Assembly (NCBI GenBank): GCA_024760525.1
Contig: CP060499.1
Span: 4,145,871-4,209,870, forward strand
DNA length: 64,000 bases
Origin: Nitrospira sp.
Lineage (GTDB): Bacteria; Nitrospirota; Nitrospiria; Nitrospirales; Nitrospiraceae
Direction: 5' to 3'
Part shown: positions 8,411 to 17,256 of the stretch, piece by piece
Position numbering within the stretch: the stretch's first letter is position 1
Layout: the number at the start of each line of letters is the position of its first letter
Translations under genes and position numbers: made by a program
The notes under the pieces: model-generated
Seen by the model: the letters and a program-made list of their open reading frames with translations, nothing else
Databases searched by the model: none
Told to the model about the DNA's origin: nothing

Positions 8411-9559
8411 TTATCTTTTCAAGGCGTTGATACGCTCCTTGACGTGCGCGACGCGGTCCGTTTCTTCGGGAACCCCTTCTACGATGGCAAGGTAGGTTTC
8501 GTATTCGGAGAGGGCGCGCTTGGGATTCGTCGTTTCAGACGCTTCGGCAAGGTTGTACCGGGCGAGAGCATAGTTGGGGCGAAGAACGATCGCTCGTTCA
8601 AACGAGCTTAAGCCGGCGGCTTTATCACCGAGTTTGACCTGAACCGTTCCGAGGTTGTTCAGCACTTCGGGGATGTTGGGTCTGAGAGCAAGCGATTCCA
8701 GCAACTCTGTTTTCGCTTTTTCGAATTGACCCTTCGCTTGCCAAGCGACTCCCAGTTTATGTCGCGCTTCGGCAAGCCACACCTTGTTGGTGAACCCGCT
8801 GGTAATGGCTTTCTGGTAGGCGTCGGCCGCGATGTCATAGTTTTTTTCACCGCAATAGGCGAGCTGCGCGGCTTGGCCACGTGCGAATTGCTGCAAAGAC
8901 GCGAACGGTTCCTTGTCCTCGGTTCCTTGACTCTCCATCTTCTGTCCTCCCTTGCCTCCTGTCGGAGTGCGAAGCCGATCAAGAAACTCCCGCCGGTATG
9001 GGGAAAACAGCCGTACATACGGGTCAATGGTGAAGGAAGCTTGGAGCAACATCGGATGCTCTCGCAGACTTGTGACGAGATACTGGGTCGTGCTTTTCTC
9101 GTCGCCGGTTTCCAGGAGAGCACTGCTCTCCATGTTCGTTCTCGTTTCCAATTCGGCTACGTTCAAGTAGAACTCGAGTGACGGCTTCAGCTGCGAGAGT
9201 GTTTGCCGGAGCACTGAATATGGCTGAAGGTCCAATCCTCGGGGGAACGTGAAGAGCGCTCCGACCAGGACACCGTCTTCGTCGAAGAAATAGGATTCCT
9301 CTCCATGCGAGGCGCTCTTCTCCAACGAAATCGTGAGTTCGCGGCCTGCTCCCCAGTCTCTCGATGTGTTCGTCGTGGGAGGATGCTTTTTTAGGAATTC
9401 GGCCTTGTGCTCGCAGAGTGCCGTCGAAGCGAGCAGAACGAGATCGGTTTTTGAGGGAGGGAGTGGGGGCCGAACGGGGGCGGCGGGACTGCTGCACCCG
9501 ATCGTAAGACCCAACATGACCAACAAGCCGGCTGAAGGCAGGTATCTTAAGAAACTCAT
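8411..9559 (-). CDS. TPR-repeat lipoprotein
   Basis: A 382-residue exported protein with a lipoprotein signal: hydrophobic segment followed by a lipobox LTIGC with Cys22 as the predicted lipidated residue. The first half is a non-repetitive domain of unknown type. The second half (about 240-380) has tetratricopeptide repeats with motifs such as AYQKAI, AKTELLESLALRPNIPEVLNNLG and SFERAIVLRPNYALARYNLA. It probably acts as a protein-binding scaffold at the envelope; the partner is unknown. Confidence 0.75.
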   Translation of the reverse strand: MSFLRYLPSAGLLVMLGLTIGCSSPAAPVRPPLPPSKTDLVLLASTALCEHKAEFLKKHPPTTNTSRDWGAGRELTISLEKSASHGEESYFFDEDGVLVGALFTFPRGLDLQPYSVLRQTLSQLKPSLEFYLNVAELETRTNMESSALLETGDEKSTTQYLVTSLREHPMLLQASFTIDPYVRLFSPYRREFLDRLRTPTGGKGGQKMESQGTEDKEPFASLQQFARGQAAQLAYCGEKNYDIAADAYQKAITSGFTNKVWLAEARHKLGVAWQAKGQFEKAKTELLESLALRPNIPEVLNNLGTVQVKLGDKAAGLSSFERAIVLRPNYALARYNLAEASETTNPKRALSEYETYLAIVEGVPEETDRVAHVKERINALKR

Positions 9560-9623
9560 GACCGAATCCCTACTAAGAGGGACAATACACGATTTGAGGG
9601 GGTCTTGGCGAAGAGGAAACGAA

Positions 9624-9653
9624 GAGGCCCACTCCTTTGCAAGAGTGGGCCTC
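9624..9653 (-). terminator. Rho-independent terminator-like hairpin
   Basis: An 11-bp stem GAGGCCCACTC/GAGTGGGCCTC around a short loop. On the minus strand it is followed by a pyrimidine-rich tract (TTCGTTTCCTCTTCG). It lies just downstream of the small lipoprotein gene at 9680 and separates it from the TPR lipoprotein gene. Confidence 0.65.
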
Positions 9654-9679
9654 GGCTTTCGCGAATTGACCGGCTGAGG

Positions 9680-10021
9680 TTAGCGGCGTTGTGCGTCTAG
9701 CATATTGTCTTCTGCCGTGTACCCGCTGAGATACGAGAACCCGCTAGAGAGCGTGTACAAAGGCCGATTAATCCCGTAGTCGAACGCTTGGCCTATCGGA
9801 TGTGAAACGAACCCGAGCCAACGCAGAGGGTGATCGTTCACGGCTGAACCAGCAGCCGGGTCTGAATAGACCAGTGCAGTGCTATCCAGAATGTTGTAAA
9901 TGCTCGTCGGGGGCGTGTATTCCCTATCATCGGCGCCGGCACGTTGTTGGTGGGTTGTGCTGCAACCAGCTGCCACCATAACCAGCATCGTGATACCGAC
10001 AACCGTCGACGTTGCTCTCAT
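9680..10021 (-). CDS. Small lipoprotein of unknown function
   Basis: A 113-residue product with a lipoprotein signal peptide (MRATSTVVGITMLVMVAAGC; lipobox VAAGC, Cys20). The mature part has no recognisable domain; a stretch YGINRPLYTLSSGFSYLSGYT is moderately hydrophobic. Likely anchored in the inner or outer membrane. It is followed by a terminator hairpin and is probably transcribed alone. Confidence 0.6.
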   Translation of the reverse strand: MRATSTVVGITMLVMVAAGCSTTHQQRAGADDREYTPPTSIYNILDSTALVYSDPAAGSAVNDHPLRWLGFVSHPIGQAFDYGINRPLYTLSSGFSYLSGYTAEDNMLDAQRR

Positions 10022-10195
10022 AACATTACCTCGCTTGTTTTGGAGCTCACCACGGAAATTCTCAAGTCAGACACGTTTCGCACAATCAGAAGTGTAGCCG
10101 ACATCCTCATTTCTGTCCAGAATCCGAGGCGTTGGCTCCAACCTATTCAGTCAGTATTTCTGAGGAGTTAGAGAGGAAGCGGGAGCGGGAGAACA

Positions 10196-10270
10196 TGGTG
10201 GGCGATACAGGTATCGAACCTGTGGCCTCTTCCGTGTGAAGGAAGCGCTCTACCACTGAGCTAATCGCCC
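10196..10270 (-). tRNA. tRNA-Val (anticodon CAC)
   Basis: A 75-nt cloverleaf on the minus strand: acceptor GGGCGAT/ATCGCCC, D arm AGCTCAGTGGTAGAGC, anticodon stem CTTCC/GGAAG around loop TTCACAC (anticodon CAC), T arm ACAGGTTCGATACCTGT, discriminator A and encoded CCA. Confidence 0.97.
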
Positions 10271-10281
10271 GACCGCAGGAG

Positions 10282-10311
10282 AGTCTAGCACGAGATTTCG
10301 GCGTGGTTCAA
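10282..10311 (-). promoter_or_regulatory. Putative sigma-70 promoter of tRNA-Val
   Basis: On the minus strand: TTGAAC (10311-10306), 18-bp spacer, TAGACT (10287-10282). The tRNA 5' end is 12 bp downstream of the -10 box. Confidence 0.6.
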
Positions 10312-10325
10312 CGCTGTCTCTCTCC

Positions 10326-10355
10326 TTGACTTCACCAAAAGACGGTTTCTAGAAT
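10326..10355 (+). promoter_or_regulatory. Putative sigma-70 promoter of the trmFO operon
   Basis: TTGACT at 10326-10331, 18-bp spacer, TAGAAT at 10350-10355, about 20 bp before the trmFO start codon. Four or more tightly packed genes follow, so this may drive the whole run. Confidence 0.5.
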
Positions 10356-10376
10356 GAGCGCCTTTCACGGCAAGGA

Positions 10377-11702
10377 ATGTCGATCATGAGAGATGACATC
10401 GTCATCGTGGGTGGTGGTCTGGCCGGTTCGGAAGCAGCCTGGCAAGCGGCAAATCGCGGGGCCAGAGTCACGCTCTATGAAATGCGCCCAAAAGAGATGA
10501 CGAAGGTACACAAAACCGGAGGATTGGCCGAGCTCGTGTGCTCGAATTCGCTGGGATCCACCGATCCTCTGAATGCGCCCGGTATTCTCAAGGAGGAAAT
10601 GCGCGGCCTGAACTCGCTGATCATTTCTGCCGCCGAGCAAGCCCGGGTGCCGGCCGGATCGGCGCTGGCTGTTGATCGTGAGCGGTTCTCGCAGACCATA
10701 ACCCAGGCTTTGGAAGGACATCCTTGCATCAGAATTCTTCACGAAGAGATCGCGGAAATTCCCGTGGATTGCCTTTGCATTATCGCCACAGGGCCGTTGA
10801 CCTCGGATAAACTCTCCCAGGCCATCCGCGCTGTGACGCAATCGAAGCACCTTTATTTTTACGACGCCATCTCACCGATCATTGACGCGGATTCCATTAA
10901 CATGGACATCGTCTTTCGTGCCTCTCGTTACGACAAGGGCGGAGATGACTATCTGAATTGCCCCATGACCGATGCCCAGTACGATGCCTTTTACGACACA
11001 CTGATGGCAGCGGAGAAGGTCCAGCCGAAGGAATTTGAGAAGACGCCCTATTTCGAGGCCTGCGTTCCCATTGAAGTGCTGGCAGAACGTGGCCGCCAGA
11101 CCATGCAGTTCGGTCCTCTGAAGCCGGTCGGCCTGAAGGATCCGCGGACCGGAATTGAGCCCTCGGCAGTCGTGCAACTGCGGACAGAAAATATCCATCG
11201 CACGTGCTACAACATGGTAGGATTCCAGACGAAACTCACCTACCCTGAGCAAAAGCGCGTGTTTCGCATGATTCCCGGGCTTGAACAAGCCGAGTTCCTG
11301 CGGTATGGGAGCCTCCATCGCAACACCTTCATCAATTCCCCTCAACTCCTCTTCAACACGCTGCAATTCAAGGCGCGCGGCACACTATTTTTTGCGGGGC
11401 AGCTCATCGGCGTGGAAGGCTATACTGAATCAGCGGCTATGGGAGGTTTGGCCGGCATCAATGCGGCGCGGGCTCTGGCAGGGCAACCGATGATCACGCC
11501 GCCACCCACAACAGCGCATGGCTGCCTGGTTTCTCATATCACGTCATCGGACCCTCGCCATTTCCAACCGATGAACACCAATTTCGGCTTGTTTCCTCCC
11601 TTATCGAACCCTCCCAAAGACAAAGACAAGAAGCGCCGCTCGTTGAGCCAGCGTGCCCTCGAGGATTTCAACTCATGGAAGATACAATCAGGGCTTTCAT
11701 AA
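10377..11702 (+). CDS. trmFO: tRNA (uracil-5-)-methyltransferase, folate/FAD-dependent (TrmFO)
   Basis: Forms 5-methyluridine at position 54 of tRNA with methylenetetrahydrofolate and FADH2. The 441-residue product has an N-terminal dinucleotide-binding motif VGGGLAGSEAAWQAA, the family motif LVCSNSLGS, and a C-terminal block with FFAGQLIGVEGYTESAAMGG and NFGLFPPL. The first in-frame ATG at 10377 is used; an internal ATG (MRDDIVIVGG) three codons later is also possible. It overlaps xerC by 28 bp, a gene pair common in bacteria where trmFO (gid) precedes xerC and hslVU. Confidence 0.95.
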   Translation: MSIMRDDIVIVGGGLAGSEAAWQAANRGARVTLYEMRPKEMTKVHKTGGLAELVCSNSLGSTDPLNAPGILKEEMRGLNSLIISAAEQARVPAGSALAVDRERFSQTITQALEGHPCIRILHEEIAEIPVDCLCIIATGPLTSDKLSQAIRAVTQSKHLYFYDAISPIIDADSINMDIVFRASRYDKGGDDYLNCPMTDAQYDAFYDTLMAAEKVQPKEFEKTPYFEACVPIEVLAERGRQTMQFGPLKPVGLKDPRTGIEPSAVVQLRTENIHRTCYNMVGFQTKLTYPEQKRVFRMIPGLEQAEFLRYGSLHRNTFINSPQLLFNTLQFKARGTLFFAGQLIGVEGYTESAAMGGLAGINAARALAGQPMITPPPTTAHGCLVSHITSSDPRHFQPMNTNFGLFPPLSNPPKDKDKKRRSLSQRALEDFNSWKIQSGLS

Positions 11703-12613
11703 AGTACCTGCACGTTGAGCGGAATGCGTCGGACGAGACCATTCGCAATTACCGATCCGACCTTCAACAACTGGCAAGATTTCTCCGTCGAACGGAAGAA
11801 GACCCCATTCGCATCCCAGTCGATGCAGTCACCAGCGACGATGTTCGTGCCTATCTCCACAGCCTGGATCGACAGGGCGAGAAGGCGTCATCCTTGGCGA
11901 GGAAACTGGCCTGCCTTCGGAGTTTTTTTCGGTTTCTGGTGCGCGAAGGTGTGGTCCGGACGAACCCTGCAGAAAGCCTGAGAAGCCCTAAGCTGCCAAA
12001 GCCGCTCCCTCGAGTGTTGACAAAGGACGATGCCGCGGCGCTCATGGAATTTCCTACGGGGCTCTCACCGCTCTCCTTGCGGGATCGTGCCTTGCTCGAA
12101 ACATTGTACTCCACTGGTGCTCGAGTGAGTGAAGTCGTCGGAATCAACCATGGCGATCTGAACGAGGCGGACGGGGTTGTCCGTCTGAAGGGCAAAGGTC
12201 GCAAGGAGCGGGTGGTTCCGATCGGGGACGTCGCGCTGCACGCGATCCGGGAATATCGGACATCCTTGCGTGTGCCGGCCAGCGGCTCACGGATATCAGC
12301 TCCGCTGTTCTTAAACCATCGTGGAGCCCGGATTACGACTCGGAGCGTCGCCCGAATCGTGTCCCGGTACTCCAGCCGTCTTGTTGGCGGGTCGGTAAGC
12401 CCTCACGCCCTGCGGCATTCCTACGCGACTCACCTGCTCGACGAAGGGGCGGATCTCCGCTCCATACAGGAAATGCTCGGGCACACCTCGCTGAGCACGA
12501 CACAAAAATATACACATGTGGCGACGGATCAACTCCTTGCCGTCTATGATCGAGCCCATCCTCGAGCCAAGGCAGCGAGCATCATCTCGGGAAAGGACCG
12601 GAAATCTTCATGA
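11675..12613 (+). CDS. xerC: Tyrosine recombinase XerC-type
   Basis: Site-specific recombinase for chromosome dimer resolution at dif. The 312-residue protein has a SAM-like N-terminal core-binding domain (about 1-95) and a catalytic domain with the Arg of STGARVSE, the HxxR box in SPHALRHSYATHLL, the LGHTSLSTTQ His and the Tyr of QKYTHV. Its position between trmFO and hslV matches the xerC-hslVU (codV-codWX) arrangement, so I prefer XerC over a mobile-element integrase. It overlaps hslV by 4 bp. Confidence 0.92.
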   Translation: MEDTIRAFIKYLHVERNASDETIRNYRSDLQQLARFLRRTEEDPIRIPVDAVTSDDVRAYLHSLDRQGEKASSLARKLACLRSFFRFLVREGVVRTNPAESLRSPKLPKPLPRVLTKDDAAALMEFPTGLSPLSLRDRALLETLYSTGARVSEVVGINHGDLNEADGVVRLKGKGRKERVVPIGDVALHAIREYRTSLRVPASGSRISAPLFLNHRGARITTRSVARIVSRYSSRLVGGSVSPHALRHSYATHLLDEGADLRSIQEMLGHTSLSTTQKYTHVATDQLLAVYDRAHPRAKAASIISGKDRKSS

Positions 12614-13146
12614 TCATTCGATCGACCACCATCTTGTGTGTCCGACGCGACGGACGGGTTGCCATGGGATGCGACGGCCAAGTGACCGTAGGCACCACAG
12701 TGATGAAGCACAACGCCAAGAAGCTTCGACGCCTGCATCATGATCAAGTGTTGGCCGGATTCGCCGGGGCCACCGCGGATGCCTTTACGCTGTTCGAGAA
12801 ATTTGAGAGCAAGTTGGAGGAGTATCGCGGCAATCTCACCAGGGCAGCGGTTGAACTCGCGAAAGATTGGCGAACCGACCGCGTGCTTCGACGCCTGGAA
12901 GCGCTCCTCGCCGTCGCAGGTCGTGACCAGTCGTTCGTCATTTCGGGAACCGGCGATGTGGTGGAGCCGGAAGACGGCATTCTGGCGATCGGCTCGGGTG
13001 GACCCTATGCTCTGGCGGCTGCCAGAGCCCTGTTACGCCATTCGCAACTCGAGGCCCCGGTGATCGTCACCGAAGCCATGACCATCGCGGGCTCTATTGA
13101 CATCTACACTAACCAACAGATTATTGTTGAAGAACTTCGAGGATAA
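12610..13146 (+). CDS. hslV: ATP-dependent protease subunit HslV
   Basis: Proteasome-like threonine peptidase that forms HslUV with HslU. The 178-residue product has a five-residue leader MIIRS before TTILCVRRDG; Thr6 is the likely mature N-terminal nucleophile after processing. The GDG-type motif appears as GCDGQVTVG and the C-terminal part has ILAIGSGGPYALAAARAL, both typical. It overlaps xerC by 4 bp and is 9 bp from hslU. Confidence 0.95.
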   Translation: MIIRSTTILCVRRDGRVAMGCDGQVTVGTTVMKHNAKKLRRLHHDQVLAGFAGATADAFTLFEKFESKLEEYRGNLTRAAVELAKDWRTDRVLRRLEALLAVAGRDQSFVISGTGDVVEPEDGILAIGSGGPYALAAARALLRHSQLEAPVIVTEAMTIAGSIDIYTNQQIIVEELRG

Positions 13147-13155
13147 TTCATTCTT

Positions 13156-14553
13156 ATGAAGCATCTCACGAGCGACTCCGAACCGTTGAATCTCAACAGC
13201 CTCACCCCGCGTCAAATCGTCGAGGAACTGAATCGTTATGTGATCGGGCAAAAGGACGCGAAGCGGATGGTCGCCATCGCCCTTCGCAACCGCTGGCGGC
13301 GCCAGCAGGTGGCTCCCGACCTGCGCGATGAGGTGATGCCGAAGAACATTATCATGATCGGGCCGACCGGAGTCGGGAAGACCGAGATCGCCAGACGGCT
13401 CGCCAAGTTGGCCGAAGCCCCTTTCCTCAAAGTCGAAGCGTCGAAGTTCACCGAAGTCGGCTACGTCGGGCGCGATGTAGAGTCCATCATTCGCGATTTG
13501 ACCGAGCTGGCCATCAATATGGTCAAGACCCAACGCCTGGCTTCCGTTCAGCAAAAGGCCGAACAACAGGGAGAGGAGCGATTGCTGGATCTTCTCTTGC
13601 CGCCGCCTCCCCCTCGACCAGGCTTTGGGGAAAGCACGGGCGAGCCGTCCACCCACACGCCGCCGGATTCCCACGAGGCCACCCGGTCGAAACTTCGACT
13701 GCAGTTGCGGGAAGGGAAGCTGGACGAGCGAACGGTTGAAATGGAAGTAAAAGAACGCGGGCTTCCGGTCGGCGTGATCTCCAACGTCGGAGGGCTTGAC
13801 GATCTCGAGAACAATCTCCGTGACATGCTGGGCGGTATGTTCCAGGGTAAGAAAAAGAAGCGGGTGATGAAGGTGCCTGAGGCGCTCAAACACCTGACGC
13901 AGGAAGAAGCCCAGAAATTGATCGATATGGATGACGCCACGCGTGAAGCGATTGCCAAGGTGGAACAGACCGGAATCGTGTTCCTCGATGAGATCGATAA
14001 GATCGCCGGCAGGGAACGGACCATGGGACCCGATGTCTCGCGGGAAGGCGTGCAACGCGACTTACTCCCCATCGTAGAAGGATGTACGGTCACCACGAAA
14101 CACGGCCCGGTCGTGACGGATCACATTCTCTTTATCGCCGCCGGCGCCTTTCATGTGGCAAAGCCGTCCGATCTGATCCCGGAGCTTCAAGGACGGTTTC
14201 CTATCCGGGTGGAACTCAGTCCCTTATCGAAAGAGGATTTCGTCCGTATTCTGACGGAGCCGAAAGGCGCGTTGGTCCGTCAATATCAGGCCTTGCTGGC
14301 CACAGAAGGCCTTACCATTGAGTTCGCCAAAGACGGCCTGGAAGAAATCGCCGAGGTCGCGGTGCAGGTGAACGAACGGACCGAGAACATCGGCGCGCGC
14401 CGGCTCTTCACCATTATGGAGCGGTTGCTTGAGGAGATCTCCTTCGAAGGCCCGGGATGGCCCGACAAACGAATCGACATCACCGCCTCTTACGTGAGGG
14501 AGCGTTTGAAAGATATCGTCAAGGACCAGGATTTGAGCCGGTATATCCTCTAA
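13156..14553 (+). CDS. hslU: ATP-dependent protease ATPase subunit HslU
   Basis: AAA+ unfoldase partner of HslV. The 465-residue product has Walker A GPTGVGKT at 69-76, the GYVG pore motif at 102-105, a long I-domain rich in charged residues with a proline run near 150, Walker B with FLDEIDKIAG, and the conserved C-terminal DLSRYIL that inserts into HslV. Immediately downstream of hslV. A GC-rich palindrome ATCGGC...GCCGAT lies in the gap before argB. Confidence 0.97.
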   Translation: MKHLTSDSEPLNLNSLTPRQIVEELNRYVIGQKDAKRMVAIALRNRWRRQQVAPDLRDEVMPKNIIMIGPTGVGKTEIARRLAKLAEAPFLKVEASKFTEVGYVGRDVESIIRDLTELAINMVKTQRLASVQQKAEQQGEERLLDLLLPPPPPRPGFGESTGEPSTHTPPDSHEATRSKLRLQLREGKLDERTVEMEVKERGLPVGVISNVGGLDDLENNLRDMLGGMFQGKKKKRVMKVPEALKHLTQEEAQKLIDMDDATREAIAKVEQTGIVFLDEIDKIAGRERTMGPDVSREGVQRDLLPIVEGCTVTTKHGPVVTDHILFIAAGAFHVAKPSDLIPELQGRFPIRVELSPLSKEDFVRILTEPKGALVRQYQALLATEGLTIEFAKDGLEEIAEVAVQVNERTENIGARRLFTIMERLLEEISFEGPGWPDKRIDITASYVRERLKDIVKDQDLSRYIL

Positions 14554-14614
14554 GAGCTGACCATCGGCGGCGGCGGCCGATACGGTCGCCCCACTTGATA
14601 GCTTGGAGCCAAGC

Positions 14615-15511
14615 ATGAACCGACTGATCAAGAAGGCCAACGTTCTCATCGAAGCCCTTCCGTATATTCGCACGTTCCGCGGGAAAACAGTGGTCGTCAA
14701 ATACGGTGGCCATGCGATGACGGACGCTTCGCTCAAAGAACGCTTTGCGCAGGATATCGTGCTATTGAAGTATGTGGGGATCAATCCCGTCATCATTCAC
14801 GGCGGCGGCCCACAAATCGACAAAATGCTGGATCGGCTCGGCATCGAAGCAAAATTCCGTCACGGCGTCCGCATCACCGACGAAGCCACGATGGAAATCG
14901 TGGAAATGGTCTTGGCCGGGAAAATCAACATGGAGATCACCGACCTCATCAACCGGCACGGTGGCAGCGCAGTGGGTTTAAGCGGAAAGGACGGTGGCCT
15001 GATTCTCAGCAAGCCGTTGACGGCCAAGGCCTGGGCAGAAAGTCTGGAGCGCGACTTGGATGGAGAAGACGGTGAAGGCGACTTCGGATTGGTGGGCGAC
15101 ATTGAGAAGGTCGATCCGGGTCTGTTACGCAATCTTCAGGACGACCACTACATCCCGGTCATCGCACCGATAGGAACAGACCGCGAGGGCAATACATACA
15201 ATATCAATGCGGATCTCGTAGCCGGGGCGGTGGCGGGGGCATTGCGCGCGGAGAAGCTTCTGATGATGACGGATATCAAAGGCATTCGCGATGCCAACGG
15301 ACGCCACCTTTCCACGGTGTCTCGAAAAGATGTGCAACGTATGATGAAGAAAGGGATCATCACGGAAGGCATGATCCCGAAAGTTCATGCCTGCCTGGAG
15401 GCAATAGCTGAAGGAGTCGGCAAGGCCCATATCATCGATGGGCGCATTCCCCATGCCGTTCTGCTGGAAATCTTTACGCACAAAGGTATCGGCACCGAGA
15501 TTGTGACCTAA
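14615..15511 (+). CDS. argB: Acetylglutamate kinase
   Basis: Second step of arginine biosynthesis, phosphorylating N-acetyl-L-glutamate. The product is 298 residues from the ATG at 14615, preceded by GGAG at suitable distance; a TTG four codons upstream is less likely. Motifs include VVKYGGHAM near the N-terminus, IHGGGPQID, INADLVAGAVAGAL and the C-terminal GMIPKVHACLEAI. It follows hslU by about 60 bp. No other arginine genes are in the window. Confidence 0.96.
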   Translation: MNRLIKKANVLIEALPYIRTFRGKTVVVKYGGHAMTDASLKERFAQDIVLLKYVGINPVIIHGGGPQIDKMLDRLGIEAKFRHGVRITDEATMEIVEMVLAGKINMEITDLINRHGGSAVGLSGKDGGLILSKPLTAKAWAESLERDLDGEDGEGDFGLVGDIEKVDPGLLRNLQDDHYIPVIAPIGTDREGNTYNINADLVAGAVAGALRAEKLLMMTDIKGIRDANGRHLSTVSRKDVQRMMKKGIITEGMIPKVHACLEAIAEGVGKAHIIDGRIPHAVLLEIFTHKGIGTEIVT

Positions 15512-15534
15512 TCCTTCCCTGGACGGAAACCCAC

Positions 15535-16401
15535 GTGCCCGTTGATCGCAACCTTCTCAAAGAAGACCTTCGCCATCTGGTAGGGGAGCGGCATCCCTTG
15601 TCCTCTCCAGTCCGCTTACAGCAGGCGGAAGGGTATCTGCGACGCCGGTTCATGGAGGCCGGGCTCGCCGTCACTGCGCATGAATTCGAGGGATTGGGCA
15701 AGCCCTATCGGAATGTCATCGGAACGGCGCGTTCCAGTTCTCTACACGATGAACACGTGCTCCCTCTGATTCTTGCCGCGCACTTCGATACAATTGAAGG
15801 GTCTCCGGGAGCTGATGACAATGCCAGCGCGCTCGCGGTGCTCCTACACGCAGCTCGTCAGGTCCGAAGCATGAGATTGGCCAGGCCGATCCAGTTCATC
15901 GCCTTCAACTTGGAGGAGCACAATCTTCTTGGCAGCTTCGCCTATACCTCATTCCTTCGAAAGAACCATCATGCCATTCATGGAGCGATCGTGCTGGAGT
16001 GCGTCGGTTATGCGAGCCATCAACAAGGTTCGCAGAGAATCCCTCCCGGTGTGCCGATCGCCGTTCCCACGACAGGAAATTTCCTTGCCGTGGTCGGCAA
16101 TGAGCGGTCACGGGACTTGACGGGCTCCATCGCCCAGACGATGAAATCGCACCTTCCGGTTGTTCCGCTGGTTGTGCCGGGCAACGGAGAAAAGCTGCCG
16201 GACACAAGACGCAGCGACCACACATCGTTCTGGGAGCAGGGCTTCCCGGCCGTCATGCTGACCGACACCGCGAACTTTCGTAATCCCCATTACCATCGAC
16301 CGACCGATACCCTCGACACGTTGAATCTCGACTTTATCGCCTCAGTCGCCGATGGGATCACAGCAGCCGTTATGGCTTTGGCCGCCCGACCTATTACGTA
16401 G
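15535..16401 (+). CDS. M28-family zinc aminopeptidase-like protein
   Basis: Predicted metallopeptidase of the M28 (aminopeptidase Y/Iap) family, 288 residues starting at GTG 15535. The metal ligands can be read: His in AAHFDTIEG, Asp in GADDNASAL, Glu pair in FNLEEHNLLGS, and the last His in NPHYHRPTDT. No signal peptide is visible, so it is probably cytoplasmic. It lies 23 bp after argB on the same strand and may be co-transcribed. The substrate is unknown. Confidence 0.85.
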   Translation: MPVDRNLLKEDLRHLVGERHPLSSPVRLQQAEGYLRRRFMEAGLAVTAHEFEGLGKPYRNVIGTARSSSLHDEHVLPLILAAHFDTIEGSPGADDNASALAVLLHAARQVRSMRLARPIQFIAFNLEEHNLLGSFAYTSFLRKNHHAIHGAIVLECVGYASHQQGSQRIPPGVPIAVPTTGNFLAVVGNERSRDLTGSIAQTMKSHLPVVPLVVPGNGEKLPDTRRSDHTSFWEQGFPAVMLTDTANFRNPHYHRPTDTLDTLNLDFIASVADGITAAVMALAARPIT

Positions 16402-16481
16402 CGTTCATTCAGTGTATTGCTAGACTGCCCGCTGCGCTGTGCGGAGCAAGAAGGACGTAACTTTCATGGGAGAGCTGATCG

Positions 16482-17102
16482 ATGCCTTCACGAAAAGCCG
16501 ATCTTGTCCCTGATTCCTTAGAACCACTCATCCTGGTCGTTAGAAACCAACGCGTCATCCTGGATGCGGATTTGGCCAGACTATACGGAGTGCCAACGAA
16601 GCGCTTTAACGAAGCCTTCAAACGAAACCAACAGCGGTTTCCCGATGACTTTGCCTTTCAGCTCACCGCTGTTGAGTTCAACAACTTGAGGTCGCAAATT
16701 GCGACCTCAAGTTCGCAAGCTACCGGGATGACAGGGATAACCAAGAACTCGTCGAAATTTCCGACCGGTTCCAACCGGTCACAATCTGTGACCAGTTCCC
16801 ACGGAGGGCGCCGGTATCGTCCCTGGGCGTTCACTGAGCACGGCGCCATGATGGCCGCCAATATTCTCCATAGCGAACGGGCGATCCACATGAGCGTCTT
16901 TGTGGTCCGAGCCTTTGTGCGGCTGCGTGAACATATCGCAGCCAATCGGACCATCCTCAAGCGCCTGGCAGAGATTGACAAGACCTTGCTCGAGCACGAT
17001 ACCGGCTTGGTCGATCTGTACGAGAAACTGCAACCGCTGCTGCAACCGCCACCCGACGCACCCACGCGACGGATCGGCTTCCAGTCGAAGGGAAAAGCGT
17101 AG
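16482..17102 (+). CDS. ORF6N-domain (KilA-N-like) DNA-binding protein
   Basis: A 206-residue protein whose residues about 15-60 match the ORF6N domain of phage and mobile-element regulators (VRNQRVILDADLARLYGV, then TKRFNEAFKRN and RFPDDFAFQLT). A Ser/Thr-rich middle is followed by RPWAFTEHGAMMAANIL, the second conserved block, and a C-terminal coiled-coil segment (about 150-190). Proteins of this type often accompany defence or prophage loci. It lies directly upstream of the large NERD/ATPase gene on the same strand with a 154-bp gap. Its function is not known. Confidence 0.8.
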   Translation: MPSRKADLVPDSLEPLILVVRNQRVILDADLARLYGVPTKRFNEAFKRNQQRFPDDFAFQLTAVEFNNLRSQIATSSSQATGMTGITKNSSKFPTGSNRSQSVTSSHGGRRYRPWAFTEHGAMMAANILHSERAIHMSVFVVRAFVRLREHIAANRTILKRLAEIDKTLLEHDTGLVDLYEKLQPLLQPPPDAPTRRIGFQSKGKA

Positions 17103-17256
17103 GTATGCGCAAAAGCTCTCATGAGCTCGACTTCAATTATGATGATTGGTCCTGAATGCGAAGCCGCAGTACACCTCTCTTACAAATTGCTTGACACTTT
17201 TCAATTGCCCAACGCCATCCTATCTCACCTTTCCCGAATAAAACGGACATTGCACT

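Noticed and set aside
11675..12613. Tyrosine recombinase as integrase of the island
   Set aside because: It is 31 kb away, between trmFO and hslV, the normal place of xerC/codV.
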